This document shows positions 33,262-41,432 of a stretch of 64,000 nucleotides of DNA, piece by piece. Numbering within the stretch: the stretch's first letter is position 1; every line of letters begins with the position of its first letter. Both the position numbers and the translations under genes were made by a program. The notes below the pieces were generated by a model. The model had not been told where the DNA came from and ran no database searches. It was given only the letters and a program-made list of their open reading frames with translations. The DNA comes from an uncultured Lachnospiraceae bacterium (GTDB lineage Bacteria; Bacillota; Clostridia; Lachnospirales; Lachnospiraceae). Where the stretch lies: positions 1 through 64,000 of the forward strand of contig CAJUED010000013.1 of NCBI GenBank assembly GCA_910585075.1. Reading direction: 5' to 3'.

Positions 33262-33307
33262 AAAGTGAAAGCATCTGCCTTGATTGACCGATGCTTTCGC
33301 TTTATTT
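33262..33307. terminator. Bidirectional terminator between cotJC and the HEPN gene
   Basis: AAAGTGAAAGCATC (33262-33275) pairs with GATGCTTTCGCTTT (33290-33303) with one G-T wobble. T-rich bases follow on both strands. It separates two convergent transcription units. Confidence 0.75.
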
Positions 33308-33313
33308 ACTGAA

Positions 33314-33736
33314 TTACCTGTTTTCCAATTGAAGCATACAATACTTTTCGATTAACTGAATAAATTCATCCGCTACATTAATTTGCCTTTCTGCTTCTTC
33401 ACGACTGGCTATATAAAAATCGTCATAATCACTGGCATGACGAATTTCCTCTGCCTCACCAATTTTTCTTCCGATTTCTCTGGAAAATATTCCGGTTTTT
33501 ACATAGTCTTTATTAAAGTTCCCTATTGCATCTTTATGCCGTTTATATGCCTTCCCATTTAAAGCGTGTACTGCATTAATAGCATGAAAAATAGCATAGT
33601 AAGCACGATTATTAGCTCCTTTATATTCTTCAGCAGCAAATAGAATTTTTGCTGATTTTAAAGTATCTTTCGACGTCTGAATCCGATACAAAACCAAATC
33701 TTTTCTTGTCCCTGATTCAGTTTTAGGCCGCTCCAT
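33314..33736 (-). CDS. HEPN-domain toxin of a HEPN-MNT pair
   Basis: A 140-residue all-helical HEPN protein. The catalytic RX4-6H motif is in NNRAYYAIFHAINA (R, six residues, H), so RNase activity is plausible. It overlaps the MNT gene by 14 bases, the usual arrangement of HEPN-MNT toxin-antitoxin modules. In studied pairs the MNT enzyme adds AMP to a Tyr near the HEPN motif and silences the toxin; AYY offers candidate Tyr residues. It may act in phage defence or stress. It shares a terminator with cotJC. Confidence 0.85.
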   Translation of the reverse strand: MERPKTESGTRKDLVLYRIQTSKDTLKSAKILFAAEEYKGANNRAYYAIFHAINAVHALNGKAYKRHKDAIGNFNKDYVKTGIFSREIGRKIGEAEEIRHASDYDDFYIASREEAERQINVADEFIQLIEKYCMLQLENR

Positions 33737-34064
33737 ACACGACTACCCCTTCCCTTTGAATATTAGCGTAAAATGGATAATTTGCAACCCATTTTTTGAA
33801 AAATTCTTCACTTTTAACAATAGGTTTTATATCAATATCATTGTCCAAATTAAAATCATATGTCATATAGGAAAGTTGTTGACTGTATTTTTTTGATTCC
33901 AAATCAGATATATCCAATAAAATCATTATATCTATATCTGAATCAGCCCTAAAATCGCCTCTTGCATAGGAACCATACAATATAATTTGCCTAAGATGGT
34001 TCCCATATATATTTTGTATTTCAATTACATACTGTTCAATTAAGTCCCGCATTGTCTGTTGCAT
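33723..34064 (-). CDS. MNT-type nucleotidyltransferase antitoxin
   Basis: A 113-residue minimal nucleotidyltransferase. The signature GSX10DXD is exact in LYGSYARGDFRADSDIDIMIL, and the third Asp is in NDIDIKPIV. GGAGG precedes ATG 34064. It is the first gene of the pair, overlapping the HEPN gene, which fits the antitoxin being made first. The pair is a likely mobile or accessory module. Confidence 0.87.
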   Translation of the reverse strand: MQQTMRDLIEQYVIEIQNIYGNHLRQIILYGSYARGDFRADSDIDIMILLDISDLESKKYSQQLSYMTYDFNLDNDIDIKPIVKSEEFFKKWVANYPFYANIQREGVVVYGAA

Positions 34065-34226
34065 CTCACAACCTCCTTAACAACACTGATTTCCTTGAAT
34101 TACAGAGTTTTTAATCTATGTTTCTAAGTTTCTCTGCCAATAATTATAGTATGCATTATCTTAAAATACAATCATTTTTGCGAATCTTGTAATTACGCGG
34201 ATAACAGTTCGGCACAAGGAATATTT

Positions 34227-34470
34227 TTATATCACTTTCTTTTTGGAGACACCCAAAATCTCACGTCCAAATCCCATATCGCCCAACATACGATAAATTT
34301 CCACGGTGCGCTCTAAGAAAATACTGCAATAAAAAGCCTTCTCCGCATCCAATGTCCGGCAGGGAATACTCCTTATCTTTTCCCAGCTTTTCAAGGTTCT
34401 GCTCTATGATATAAGCCCGCTCCTCAATCTGATTATGGAGAAACTTAAGCTCCTGCAGTGGGTACTCCAC
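34227..34470 (-). pseudogene. Frameshifted gene remnant
   Basis: Reading from GTG 34470 gives MEYPLQELKFLHNQIEERA followed by YIIEQNLEKLGKDKEYSLP; that frame then becomes unlikely and stops at 34261. A different frame over the 3' half continues as LDAEKAFYCSIFLERTVEI then YRMLGDMGFGREILGVSKKK, ending at TAA 34227. Joined through a one-base shift near 34345 the two halves read like one helical protein. An in-frame stop lies just before the GTG. I cannot name the family. It lies beside the toxin-antitoxin pair, in keeping with an accessory patch under decay. Confidence 0.5.
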
Positions 34471-34600
34471 CTTTCACTATCATCCTTTAAAATGCTTGTC
34501 AATATTTTACACTTCCGGTTATCTGTTTTGGTCTGTCGGCAGTCTACAAACTATCCTTTGAAAGATAGCCCGTATTTACATATGTTCTATCTTTACTATC

Positions 34601-34629
34601 TTGTCAGATTAGGGGGAAATTTGTATAAT
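34601..34629 (+). promoter_or_regulatory. Sigma-A promoter for the XRE regulator
   Basis: -35 TTGTCA (34601-34606), a 17-base spacer and a perfect -10 TATAAT (34624-34629), 37 bases before the ATG at 34667. Confidence 0.75.
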
Positions 34630-34666
34630 ATTAGACAGTAGTTGAAAGAAAAGGCAGGGATTTCCT

Positions 34667-35104
34667 ATGAACGAGAAAACGACCGACGAATTAAAGCATG
34701 AAATTAAGTCCGCAACTGACATCGAAGACTGGCTGGCGAAAAATCAGGCAAATATGCTCTCCCAGCGCCTGCCGGAATATCTTGAAAAGTTATTGGAACA
34801 AAAAAATATGAAAAAGGCGGATGTTGTGCGCCGCTCACAGCTTGGCCGGGCGTACGTATACAAAATATTTTCCGGTGAAAAAGTACCTTCAAGAGATAAA
34901 TTGCTGGCTATTGCCTGCGGGCTTGACCTTTCTGACGAGGAAACGCAAAAGATGCTAAAGCTCTCCGGCAACAGGGAATTGTATCCCAGGGATAAACGGG
35001 ACGCGCTGATTTTATTTGCTTTACAAAGAAAAAAGAGTATGATTGAAATCAACGAGTTGTTGGACGAACATGGTCTTGATATTTTAAACACTACCAAGGA
35101 ATAA
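34667..35104 (+). CDS. XRE-type helix-turn-helix regulator
   Basis: A 145-residue protein with a helix-turn-helix at about residues 40-95. LPEYLEKLLEQKNMKKADVVRR leads into the motif, SQLGRAYVYKIFSGEKVPSRD is the recognition part and KLLAIACGLDLSDEETQKML follows. The C-terminal 50 residues (YPRDKRDALILFALQRKK) may sense or dimerise. It faces the Ser/Thr kinase gene convergently across a shared terminator. Such regulator-kinase neighbours recur in Lachnospiraceae in my recollection, so regulation by phosphorylation is a reasonable guess. The ribosome site is weak (AGGGA). Confidence 0.8.
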   Translation: MNEKTTDELKHEIKSATDIEDWLAKNQANMLSQRLPEYLEKLLEQKNMKKADVVRRSQLGRAYVYKIFSGEKVPSRDKLLAIACGLDLSDEETQKMLKLSGNRELYPRDKRDALILFALQRKKSMIEINELLDEHGLDILNTTKE

Positions 35105-35111
35105 TATCAGC

Positions 35112-35148
35112 GTCAAAAGCTATCACGCCCCGTAAGGCAGCTTCATGA
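35112..35148 (-). repeat. Dispersed palindromic repeat, copy C
   Basis: Read on the minus strand it has the AAGCTG arm, a G/C-rich centre (TTACGGGGCG) and the TGATAGCTTTTGA arm of the same family as 15514-15587, with several mismatches. It lies between convergent genes, just before their shared terminator. Confidence 0.5.
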
Positions 35149-35160
35149 ACCTGTTAATAT

Positions 35161-35209
35161 AAAACTGTTGCAACAGCGTTTGATCTGACAGCGCCATTGC
35201 AACAGTTTT
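35161..35209. terminator. Bidirectional terminator between the XRE gene and the kinase gene
   Basis: A perfect 13-bp inverted repeat AAAACTGTTGCAA (35161-35173)/TTGCAACAGTTTT (35197-35209), followed by T-rich sequence on both strands. The loop contains an ACAGCGTTTGAT stretch that resembles one arm of the dispersed repeat. Confidence 0.8.
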
Positions 35210-35244
35210 TAATGTCCAATATCTGTTTTGAAATTGATTTATTG

Positions 35245-36720
35245 TCAATAATAGTACCAGGGACTTAAATATTCCTCCGTCACCGGGTCTGGCATGGGAC
35301 TTGACTTATATTCATTAGGCCTTGAGGTCAGCACCTGCACGCTGAAGCGATAAGCGCCGTCCTTTTGTTCCAAAAATTGCGGGCGGATTCGAACACCGCC
35401 ATACCCCCTCTTCACCACATTTTCCTTGGTCCATATATTATTGGTGACATACTCCCCATCCCTGTCATAGACGGTCACATCAAAGGAGTCGCCATCTGCA
35501 TAATCTTCCAAATTATCCCAGGTTGCATAATATACCCACTCGTTGCTCTCCGACTCATCTGTCATGACCATTCTCCAGGCAAGACCTGTGGGGGCAGGCA
35601 GCGCTGGGGCGTTTTCACCGGTATACTCAAAAGCATCCGATATCACAAAAGGGCTGTTCACATAGTTTTCACCGTCTCCAACTGCCGCTACCGCAAAGTA
35701 GTAAAAGCCGTTTTCCTGGAAATACATAGCTAAATTCGTCTCAAATGTGGGGACACCGTCCACTTCCGTCACCGCATTTCCACTCATCTCACTTTCCAGC
35801 ATCCATACATCATCCTCAATATCAGGCGGCGTCTGCGTATCCATTCTGCAAAGCTTAATGCTATATTTTACAATTTCTGAATCCGCCACGCCCGACTCGG
35901 CTACATTGCCCCACATTCCGATGCCACTCTCACCATCCCATCTGGGATTTCCCGGAGCCGGAAGAACCGGCGGCCCCTCATTCTCCCTGAGTGCCTGCTG
36001 ATATAAAACCACATTTAACATAAGGGCCGCCAAAAGAATAACAAACGCACCAACCCAAATTGATTTTTCAGCCCAGGAAAAGGCTTTTTTCACCTGGCCT
36101 ATGGACTGGTATCTTTTGTCCGGATCCAGCTTCGTGCATTTTTCAATGATCCGCTTGTACCCGGGTTTGCCGGTTTTCCCTCCAAGAAGCTGCCGGAAGG
36201 TCATCCCGAGGGAATAAATATCCGTCCGTTCGTCGGTCTGGGCAAAGCCAAACTGCTCCGGCGGCGCATACCCCTTTGTCCCTAAGAGAGTGGTATCCTG
36301 CTCCTGCTCGTCTTTATACATCCGCGCCACATCAAAATCCAGCAGACGAATATGACCGTCGCTTGCTAGCAGAATGTTGGAGGGCTTGATATCCCGGTGA
36401 ATAATTCCCTTTTTATGGACAAACTCCAACACATCACACAGCTCTCCCATAATATGCCGGACTGTCTTTGAAGAAAGCTCTCCCGGTTTCGGAGATGCTC
36501 CTTCTATATATTCCTCAATCACTGTTGTGTTGGTATCTGACAGGGTAACCTGATAAATTTGGGGCAGCAAAGAATGGGGTGTGCTTTTAAGCGTCTCGTA
36601 AACCTCATGATGCCCACTTAATATCTTTCGGATAAAAATTTGCTCCGAGTCCTTTTGGCGTACCAATTGCACTACGCTTTTTTCACTTCGTTTTAATTCT
36701 TTTATTACTTCGTATTCCAT
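35245..36720 (-). CDS. Membrane Ser/Thr protein kinase with an extracellular C-terminal region
   Basis: A 491-residue protein. The kinase domain (~1-200) has the catalytic loop IIHRDIKPSNILL (~107) and GTKGYAPPEQ. The usual DFG is DFD (LLDFDVARMY, ~128). One membrane segment at about 220-240 (FVILLAALMLNVVLYQQ) leads to an outside region of ~250 residues. That region looks like two fibronectin-III-like modules (LPAPGNPRWDGESGIGMW; LPAPTGLAWRMVMTDESE). This is not the PASTA type, so the signal is probably not muropeptide. The -10 TATAAT at 36744-36739 may drive it. Confidence 0.85.
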   Translation of the reverse strand: MEYEVIKELKRSEKSVVQLVRQKDSEQIFIRKILSGHHEVYETLKSTPHSLLPQIYQVTLSDTNTTVIEEYIEGASPKPGELSSKTVRHIMGELCDVLEFVHKKGIIHRDIKPSNILLASDGHIRLLDFDVARMYKDEQEQDTTLLGTKGYAPPEQFGFAQTDERTDIYSLGMTFRQLLGGKTGKPGYKRIIEKCTKLDPDKRYQSIGQVKKAFSWAEKSIWVGAFVILLAALMLNVVLYQQALRENEGPPVLPAPGNPRWDGESGIGMWGNVAESGVADSEIVKYSIKLCRMDTQTPPDIEDDVWMLESEMSGNAVTEVDGVPTFETNLAMYFQENGFYYFAVAAVGDGENYVNSPFVISDAFEYTGENAPALPAPTGLAWRMVMTDESESNEWVYYATWDNLEDYADGDSFDVTVYDRDGEYVTNNIWTKENVVKRGYGGVRIRPQFLEQKDGAYRFSVQVLTSRPNEYKSSPMPDPVTEEYLSPWYYY

Positions 36721-36738
36721 TTTCCTTATCCGTCCTGT

Positions 36739-36744
36739 ATTATA
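36739..36744 (-). promoter_or_regulatory. -10 element for the kinase gene
   Basis: TATAAT on the minus strand, 19 bases before the ATG. The -35 match is weak. Confidence 0.35.
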
Positions 36745-36780
36745 TTGACGTAATTAAAACTAAACCATAATAAGTATACA

Positions 36781-36868
36781 AAAAAATCCCATCAGTTGCA
36801 ACGTACAATTTAAGCCAACTGATGTGACACCAAAAAGGAAGTGAACTAAAAAACGTCCACTTCCTTTT
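36781..36868 (-). terminator. Two successive terminators after the secreted-protein gene
   Basis: In minus-strand order: AAAAGGAAGTG/CACTTCCTTTT (36833-36843 with 36858-36868), then CATCAGTTG/CAACTGATG (36790-36798 with 36816-36824). A GGGATTTTTT run (ending at 36781) follows the second. Together they separate the secreted-protein gene from the kinase gene. Confidence 0.7.
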
Positions 36869-36912
36869 ATCATTATTCATAATCACTTTCGGTACAACCG
36901 ATTTTATTTCAC

Positions 36913-37917
36913 TTATTCTGCACTGCCAAATACAGAAAGCAGATACATGAATCCGCAGTATCCATTCTCGTCAAGCAGAGCCTCCAAATTGTCTTCGCCA
37001 TATCCTGCAGGGATAGTAAAGCTATATTTTGCACCCTGATAAACAAAATTCACAGTCACGGATACATCCTGTCTTGCCTTTAAAGCGTCAATGGCAGCTC
37101 TGTTAAAGCATGTCCAGATTTCCGTATCAATGGTAATACTGCCATTTGCAGGAGCATTCTGCAATTTTGTAATCATGTCAGTTAAAAACTGATTTACTGC
37201 AGTGCCAAGTACTGTAACATAAGACGACTCTACTCCACAAACAGTGCACTCCATGGTTACGATTTTGTCAGAATCTGCAGTTGCCTCCTGCACTACTACT
37301 TCCACAAAGTTATGCACATGAGCATGACCCTTCTCACCATCATCTTTACTACTTTTACTATCTTTTGCACTGGCAAGTATCGGCAGGAAGGGTTGTAATG
37401 CCGACCCCATTCCATCTACAACTGCAGTCATCTCATCTTTTCTGACAGATGTAAGATACCATACACCATCTATTTCTTTGAGGTTAGAATCACCATTGAT
37501 ATCTACTTTATCTATCACCATGTCAGATGAATGCTGCCAATAATGATAGATTGCAGGTGAATCCTGATAAACCGGATACATATACTGACTACACGCATCC
37601 ATAAATCTACCAAAATCTCTGCCTGACACCCAATATTTTACATGTGACGTATCTCCACGAGAACCATCGATAGTACCCTTAGAGCCATCATCATTGACAT
37701 ATCCAATAACTTCGTCATTCATCAGATTTAAAACTTCCTGTGTCTGCCTGGCTACCGTAAATAATTGCTGTACCAAATCATTACTGCAATATTGTGATGA
37801 ATCCCCTAAATCCATCGCATATGCCACGCTGCTGTTTAACCCTATGCTTCCAAGCATAATACCGGTTGCCAACAGCGCCCCGGCAAATCTTTTAACCGCT
37901 TTTTTTACACTTTTCAT
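36913..37917 (-). CDS. Secreted protein of unknown function
   Basis: A 334-residue protein with a classic signal peptide (MKSVKKAVKRFAGALLATG, then a hydrophobic core, cleavage likely after SSVAYA). I do not recognise the mature part. It includes a charged linker SKSSKDDGEKGHAHVHNF (~215-232) followed by MECTVCGVESS. That His-rich plus CxxC arrangement is seen in other secreted Lachnospiraceae proteins and could bind metal. The start at 37917 follows AGGAGG; upstream in-frame sequence is repeat DNA, not protein. It has its own terminators. Confidence 0.7.
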   Translation of the reverse strand: MKSVKKAVKRFAGALLATGIMLGSIGLNSSVAYAMDLGDSSQYCSNDLVQQLFTVARQTQEVLNLMNDEVIGYVNDDGSKGTIDGSRGDTSHVKYWVSGRDFGRFMDACSQYMYPVYQDSPAIYHYWQHSSDMVIDKVDINGDSNLKEIDGVWYLTSVRKDEMTAVVDGMGSALQPFLPILASAKDSKSSKDDGEKGHAHVHNFVEVVVQEATADSDKIVTMECTVCGVESSYVTVLGTAVNQFLTDMITKLQNAPANGSITIDTEIWTCFNRAAIDALKARQDVSVTVNFVYQGAKYSFTIPAGYGEDNLEALLDENGYCGFMYLLSVFGSAE

Positions 37918-37953
37918 TTTCTTTCTTCCTCCTGCTATTTTGAATAAAATGCA

Positions 37954-37990
37954 TATCAATCGCTGCCACGCTCCGTGAGCCAGCTTATTA
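37954..37990 (-). repeat. Dispersed palindromic repeat, copy D
   Basis: On the minus strand: TAATAAGCTGGCTCACGG then AGCGTGGCAGCGATTGATA. The ends and both stem arms match copies at 15514-15587 closely; the loop differs. It lies between araB and the secreted-protein gene. Confidence 0.65.
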
Positions 37991-38133
37991 ATAAAAGCTC
38001 TATTCATCATTATAAGCAGGATTCTGTCGCTTTTGGTATACCGGCAGTAGATTTTGTCCGATTTTTTGTTTAAATATAATTTCTCAAAAGTCCTCCTGGG
38101 ACGCCGACAGTCAGGCGCATATAAAAGCAATGT

Positions 38134-39810
38134 TCAGTCTCTATCTTCTTCTCCGCCCTGCATCTTAAGCCGGTGCATCACTTCATTCCCTCCGGCCCCA
38201 AAATAATCGTGAAGGATTTTATACTCCTTATAGAGCCTGTGATAGGCTTCCACATTTTCAGGGATGGGCTCATACCTCTCCTCCCCCACCTTCCCCATTG
38301 CCCGCACTGCCTCAGGTATGGAATCGTAGCCGCCGGCCTCAGCTCCCGCCGCCACCGCCGCATAGACGGAAGCGCCAAAAGCCGACCCCTGGTCTGTCTG
38401 GCTGGTGAAGATGGTCTTTCCAAGGATATCCGCGTAAATCTGCATCATAAGCGGGTTTTTGCGGACAATGCCGCCGCAGGCATAAAGCTCCTTTGCATAA
38501 ACGCCGCCTTTTTCAAAGGCCTCAAAGATAGCCCGCATGCCAAAGGCCGTGGACTCCAAAAGGGTGCGGTAGATTTCTTCCGGTTTGGTTTTCAGAGTAA
38601 GGCCAAGTATCATTCCGGAAAGATTTGCATCCGCCAGGTAAGACCTGTTTCCATTCCACCAGTCAAGGGCCACAAGACCGCTTTCCCCGGGTACAAGACG
38701 GGCTGCCTTTTCGCTGAGCAGCTCATGGACAGAGATTCCCCGTTCCTTCGCTTCCCTTTCGTACCTTCCGGGCACGCAGTTTTTCACAAACCAGTCAAAG
38801 TAATCGCCCACGGCGCTCTGCCCCGCCTCATAGGCATACAGCCCCGGCAGTACTGCGTTTTTCACACATCCTGAAATTCCCTGTACATAAGAGAGCTTTT
38901 CCGAACAAAGCAGCATACAGCAAGAGGTTCCAAGAATCATCAGTGCCTTATCCGGGCCGTCAATCCCGGCACAGGGCACTGCCACATGAGCGTCAATCAA
39001 AGAGGCCGCAACAGCCGTCCCTGCCTTCAGCCCCAGCTTGTCCGCCATTTCCTCGGTCAGCCGCCCGGCGCACTCTCCCACCTGTACTTCCCGTCCCTTC
39101 AGCTTTTCTTTCAGGGAGACAAGCCTGGGATTTAAGGCGCCAAGAAAATTTGCCGAAGGGTATCCGTCCTCCTCGTTCCAAAGAAGCTTATACCCTGCAT
39201 GGCACATGCAACGGGTAACCTCCCCGGTCAGCAGATACACAAGGAAATCGCTTACTTCCATGAAATTGTCGGCGGCCTCGTATACCTCCGGGGCTTTTTC
39301 CGCAATCTCAAGCAGCTTGGGCAGCATCCACTCCGCATTTACCTTTCCCCCACAGCGGGCCATGAACTTTTCTTTCCGCTCATCTGCAAGGGCGGTAATC
39401 CGGTCCGCTTCCTTCTGGGCTCCGTGGTGCTTCCAAAGCTTTAGCAGGGCATGGGGATTTTGCCCGAAAGCTTCTGTCTTACAAAGGGGTTTCACGTCCT
39501 CTGACAAGGGTAGAAAAGTAGAGGAGGTTGCATCAATGCCAATGCCAATCACATCCTCCGGTCTGCACCCGGACTGCTCCACAACATCCCTGATGGTATG
39601 GTACATTGCCTCCACATAATCATCCACTTCCTGAAGGGCATAGTCTGCCGGCAGTTTTTCTTCTGTCCCGGGTATGGTATGTAAAATTTCATGGGGGTAG
39701 GGATAAACGCTTTCCGCAATGACCTCCCCGCTGCCTGCCCGGACCATCACCGCCCGTCCCGAAAGAGTTCCATAATCCAGCCCAATTACATATTTATATG
39801 ATTTCATCAT
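38134..39810 (-). CDS. araB: Ribulokinase
   Basis: A 558-residue FGGY-family sugar kinase of ribulokinase length. The N-terminal phosphate loop is YVIGLDYGTLSGRAVMV. IGIGIDATSSTFLPL, IDAHVAVPCAGIDGPDKALMILGTSCCML and the C-terminal CGGIVRKNPLMMQIYADILG with DQGSAFGASVYAAVAAG are typical of AraB. It phosphorylates L-ribulose to L-ribulose 5-phosphate. No araA, araD or transporter is nearby; the partner upstream is egsA, with a repeat in the 82-base gap. Confidence 0.88.
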   Translation of the reverse strand: MMKSYKYVIGLDYGTLSGRAVMVRAGSGEVIAESVYPYPHEILHTIPGTEEKLPADYALQEVDDYVEAMYHTIRDVVEQSGCRPEDVIGIGIDATSSTFLPLSEDVKPLCKTEAFGQNPHALLKLWKHHGAQKEADRITALADERKEKFMARCGGKVNAEWMLPKLLEIAEKAPEVYEAADNFMEVSDFLVYLLTGEVTRCMCHAGYKLLWNEEDGYPSANFLGALNPRLVSLKEKLKGREVQVGECAGRLTEEMADKLGLKAGTAVAASLIDAHVAVPCAGIDGPDKALMILGTSCCMLLCSEKLSYVQGISGCVKNAVLPGLYAYEAGQSAVGDYFDWFVKNCVPGRYEREAKERGISVHELLSEKAARLVPGESGLVALDWWNGNRSYLADANLSGMILGLTLKTKPEEIYRTLLESTAFGMRAIFEAFEKGGVYAKELYACGGIVRKNPLMMQIYADILGKTIFTSQTDQGSAFGASVYAAVAAGAEAGGYDSIPEAVRAMGKVGEERYEPIPENVEAYHRLYKEYKILHDYFGAGGNEVMHRLKMQGGEEDRD

Positions 39811-39830
39811 CCTAATCCTTTATCCTTAAG

Positions 39831-39867
39831 TCAAACGCTGTCACACTTTGCGCTTCCAGCCTATTTG
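39831..39867 (-). repeat. Dispersed palindromic repeat, copy E
   Basis: On the minus strand: CAAATAGGCTGGAAGCGC then AAAGTGTGACAGCGTTTGA. The GACAGCGTTTGA end is identical to copy B. It lies between egsA and araB. Confidence 0.6.
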
Positions 39868-39892
39868 AGCAAAATCGAGCAGGGTATCTTTT

Positions 39893-41251
39893 TTAACAAT
39901 ATTTTCCCACAAGCTCCTCTGCCATTTCGTTAAGCACCCCAATATCCCACATCATCTGCAAAATGGTATAGCGGTCCCGCAGCTCTTTTCCGTAGCGTAT
40001 GCTGTCGAAGACATATTCTTTGGGGATTCCTACATCCGAAGGCACCTTTGCCGCCCCCATTTTCTCAAGCACATGGTAAATTTCAGCCGCTTTTGGCGCT
40101 GTCTTAGCCAGCGCTGCAATCTCCTCCCACTTTTCCTCCATCACCGCAAGGCGCTTTAACAGACCTTCCGGGTCGTTCTTTTTGGATTTCTTCTCCAGGG
40201 CAATAATGCCTTCCGCCCCATCCCGGTAACAACGGCGCATCTCTTTTTCCCATTCCTCCACGGAAGGACGGCTCCCAATTTCCTGACGGATTTTGTCAAA
40301 ATCAGGTTTTTCCATTTCAGCCAGTTTATTATAAAGCTCAAGCATCAGCACCGTACCGATTCCCACCTTGGTGCCGTGCAGTACCGCCGGGATGCCGTCA
40401 AACAAAAATTGCATCTCCCAGTAATGGGACTGATGGTGTTCCGCACCGGAAGCAGGCCGCGAATTTTCGGAAAAATCCATGGCGATACCGGAAAGGACAA
40501 GAGCCTGGGTCAGCACCGACACAGCCTCGCCGTCGTGGGATGCAAGCCCGTCTGTGCTTTCCATGGTCTGGTCAACCGCCGTTCGCATAATATCCGCAAT
40601 GGTATCGCAATAATATTCCCCGTTAATAATGCTGGAAAGCTTCCAGTCAAGAAGGCAGTTATATTTACCCAGAATATCCGCCGCCCCTGCCGCCAGCATC
40701 TTAAGAGGCGCCGCCGCCATAATATCGGAATCGCAGATAAGGGCCAATGGCTCCTGCGCGGGAAATGTAATTTTCATATTGTGGAAAATAAGAGGCGCCA
40801 CTCCGCTTACAAGGCCGTCCATGGAAGGCGCTGTGGCTACCAGGATAAAGGGCCGCCCGGTGATAAAACTGAAATAACGTCCAAGGTCGTTTATGGTGCC
40901 GGTGCCGACGGAAACAATAATATCCGCTTCTTTGTCATTGGCCATGGCAATACTGCCAAGAGCATGCTCGTCCGCCGCCAAGTCACTGCTTACAGGACTC
41001 TCAAGCACATGGGAAGTAAAAGGAATCCCAGCTTCGCGCAGTACATCCTCCGCCCGGGTCCCTGCAATCTCATGGGTATGGGTATCCGAAATCAGATAGG
41101 GCCTTTCATATCCCAGCTCTTTTAGAAGCGCCGGAAGTTTCCCTATGGCCCCCTTTTCAAAAATGTAATGGGCGAACAAAGATTTGTGCGTCCGCCCGCA
41201 GCTGCATTCAAAGCTGCAGTTTAAATATTGTTCAATTTTTCGGCTCTGCAT
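39893..41251 (-). CDS. egsA: sn-glycerol-1-phosphate dehydrogenase (AraM/EgsA family)
   Basis: A 452-residue member of the iron-containing alcohol dehydrogenase superfamily. It reduces dihydroxyacetone phosphate to sn-glycerol 1-phosphate, the stereoisomer used for archaeal lipids and, in Bacillus, for heptaprenylglyceryl phosphate. Family landmarks: IIVSVGTGTINDLGRYFSF, VATAPSMDGLVSGVAPL, the metal-ligand Asp in GAADILGKYNCLLDW and the His pair in SGAEHHQSHYWEM. In B. subtilis the homologue araM sits in the arabinose operon, which supports the pairing with araB here. Confidence 0.87.
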   Translation of the reverse strand: MQSRKIEQYLNCSFECSCGRTHKSLFAHYIFEKGAIGKLPALLKELGYERPYLISDTHTHEIAGTRAEDVLREAGIPFTSHVLESPVSSDLAADEHALGSIAMANDKEADIIVSVGTGTINDLGRYFSFITGRPFILVATAPSMDGLVSGVAPLIFHNMKITFPAQEPLALICDSDIMAAAPLKMLAAGAADILGKYNCLLDWKLSSIINGEYYCDTIADIMRTAVDQTMESTDGLASHDGEAVSVLTQALVLSGIAMDFSENSRPASGAEHHQSHYWEMQFLFDGIPAVLHGTKVGIGTVLMLELYNKLAEMEKPDFDKIRQEIGSRPSVEEWEKEMRRCYRDGAEGIIALEKKSKKNDPEGLLKRLAVMEEKWEEIAALAKTAPKAAEIYHVLEKMGAAKVPSDVGIPKEYVFDSIRYGKELRDRYTILQMMWDIGVLNEMAEELVGKYC

Positions 41252-41391
41252 ATATTCTCCTCAATCCTGTTTAAATTTGGGGGAAATACTTCTCCCGCCA
41301 TCCTCATTTGTCACCTCCCATTATATCTACTACAGCTCAAACAATCAATCAATTTTCTTCTTATCTTTTCAGCGCCGAAACTCTCTCTTAC

Positions 41392-41416
41392 GGACTTTGC
41401 AGCAAGTGCAAAGTCC
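41392..41416. terminator. Strong hairpin after the ABC exporter genes
   Basis: A perfect 10-bp stem GGACTTTGCA/TGCAAAGTCC with a 5-base loop, 17 bases after the stop at 41433. It has no T-run on the minus strand, so it may be an RNA-stabilising 3' end rather than a true terminator. Confidence 0.45.
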
Positions 41417-41432
41417 TGGGCTGAACTGTTAC

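Noticed and set aside
34261..34470. DIGCGEGFL-like methyltransferase motif in the remnant's first frame
   Set aside because: The match falls just where the frame appears shifted; the other frame gives a smoother protein and no methyltransferase domain surrounds it.
33314..38130. A complete new defence island
   Set aside because: Only the HEPN-MNT pair has defence character; there is no integrase, phage gene or further defence gene, and the kinase, regulator and secreted protein do not match a known system.
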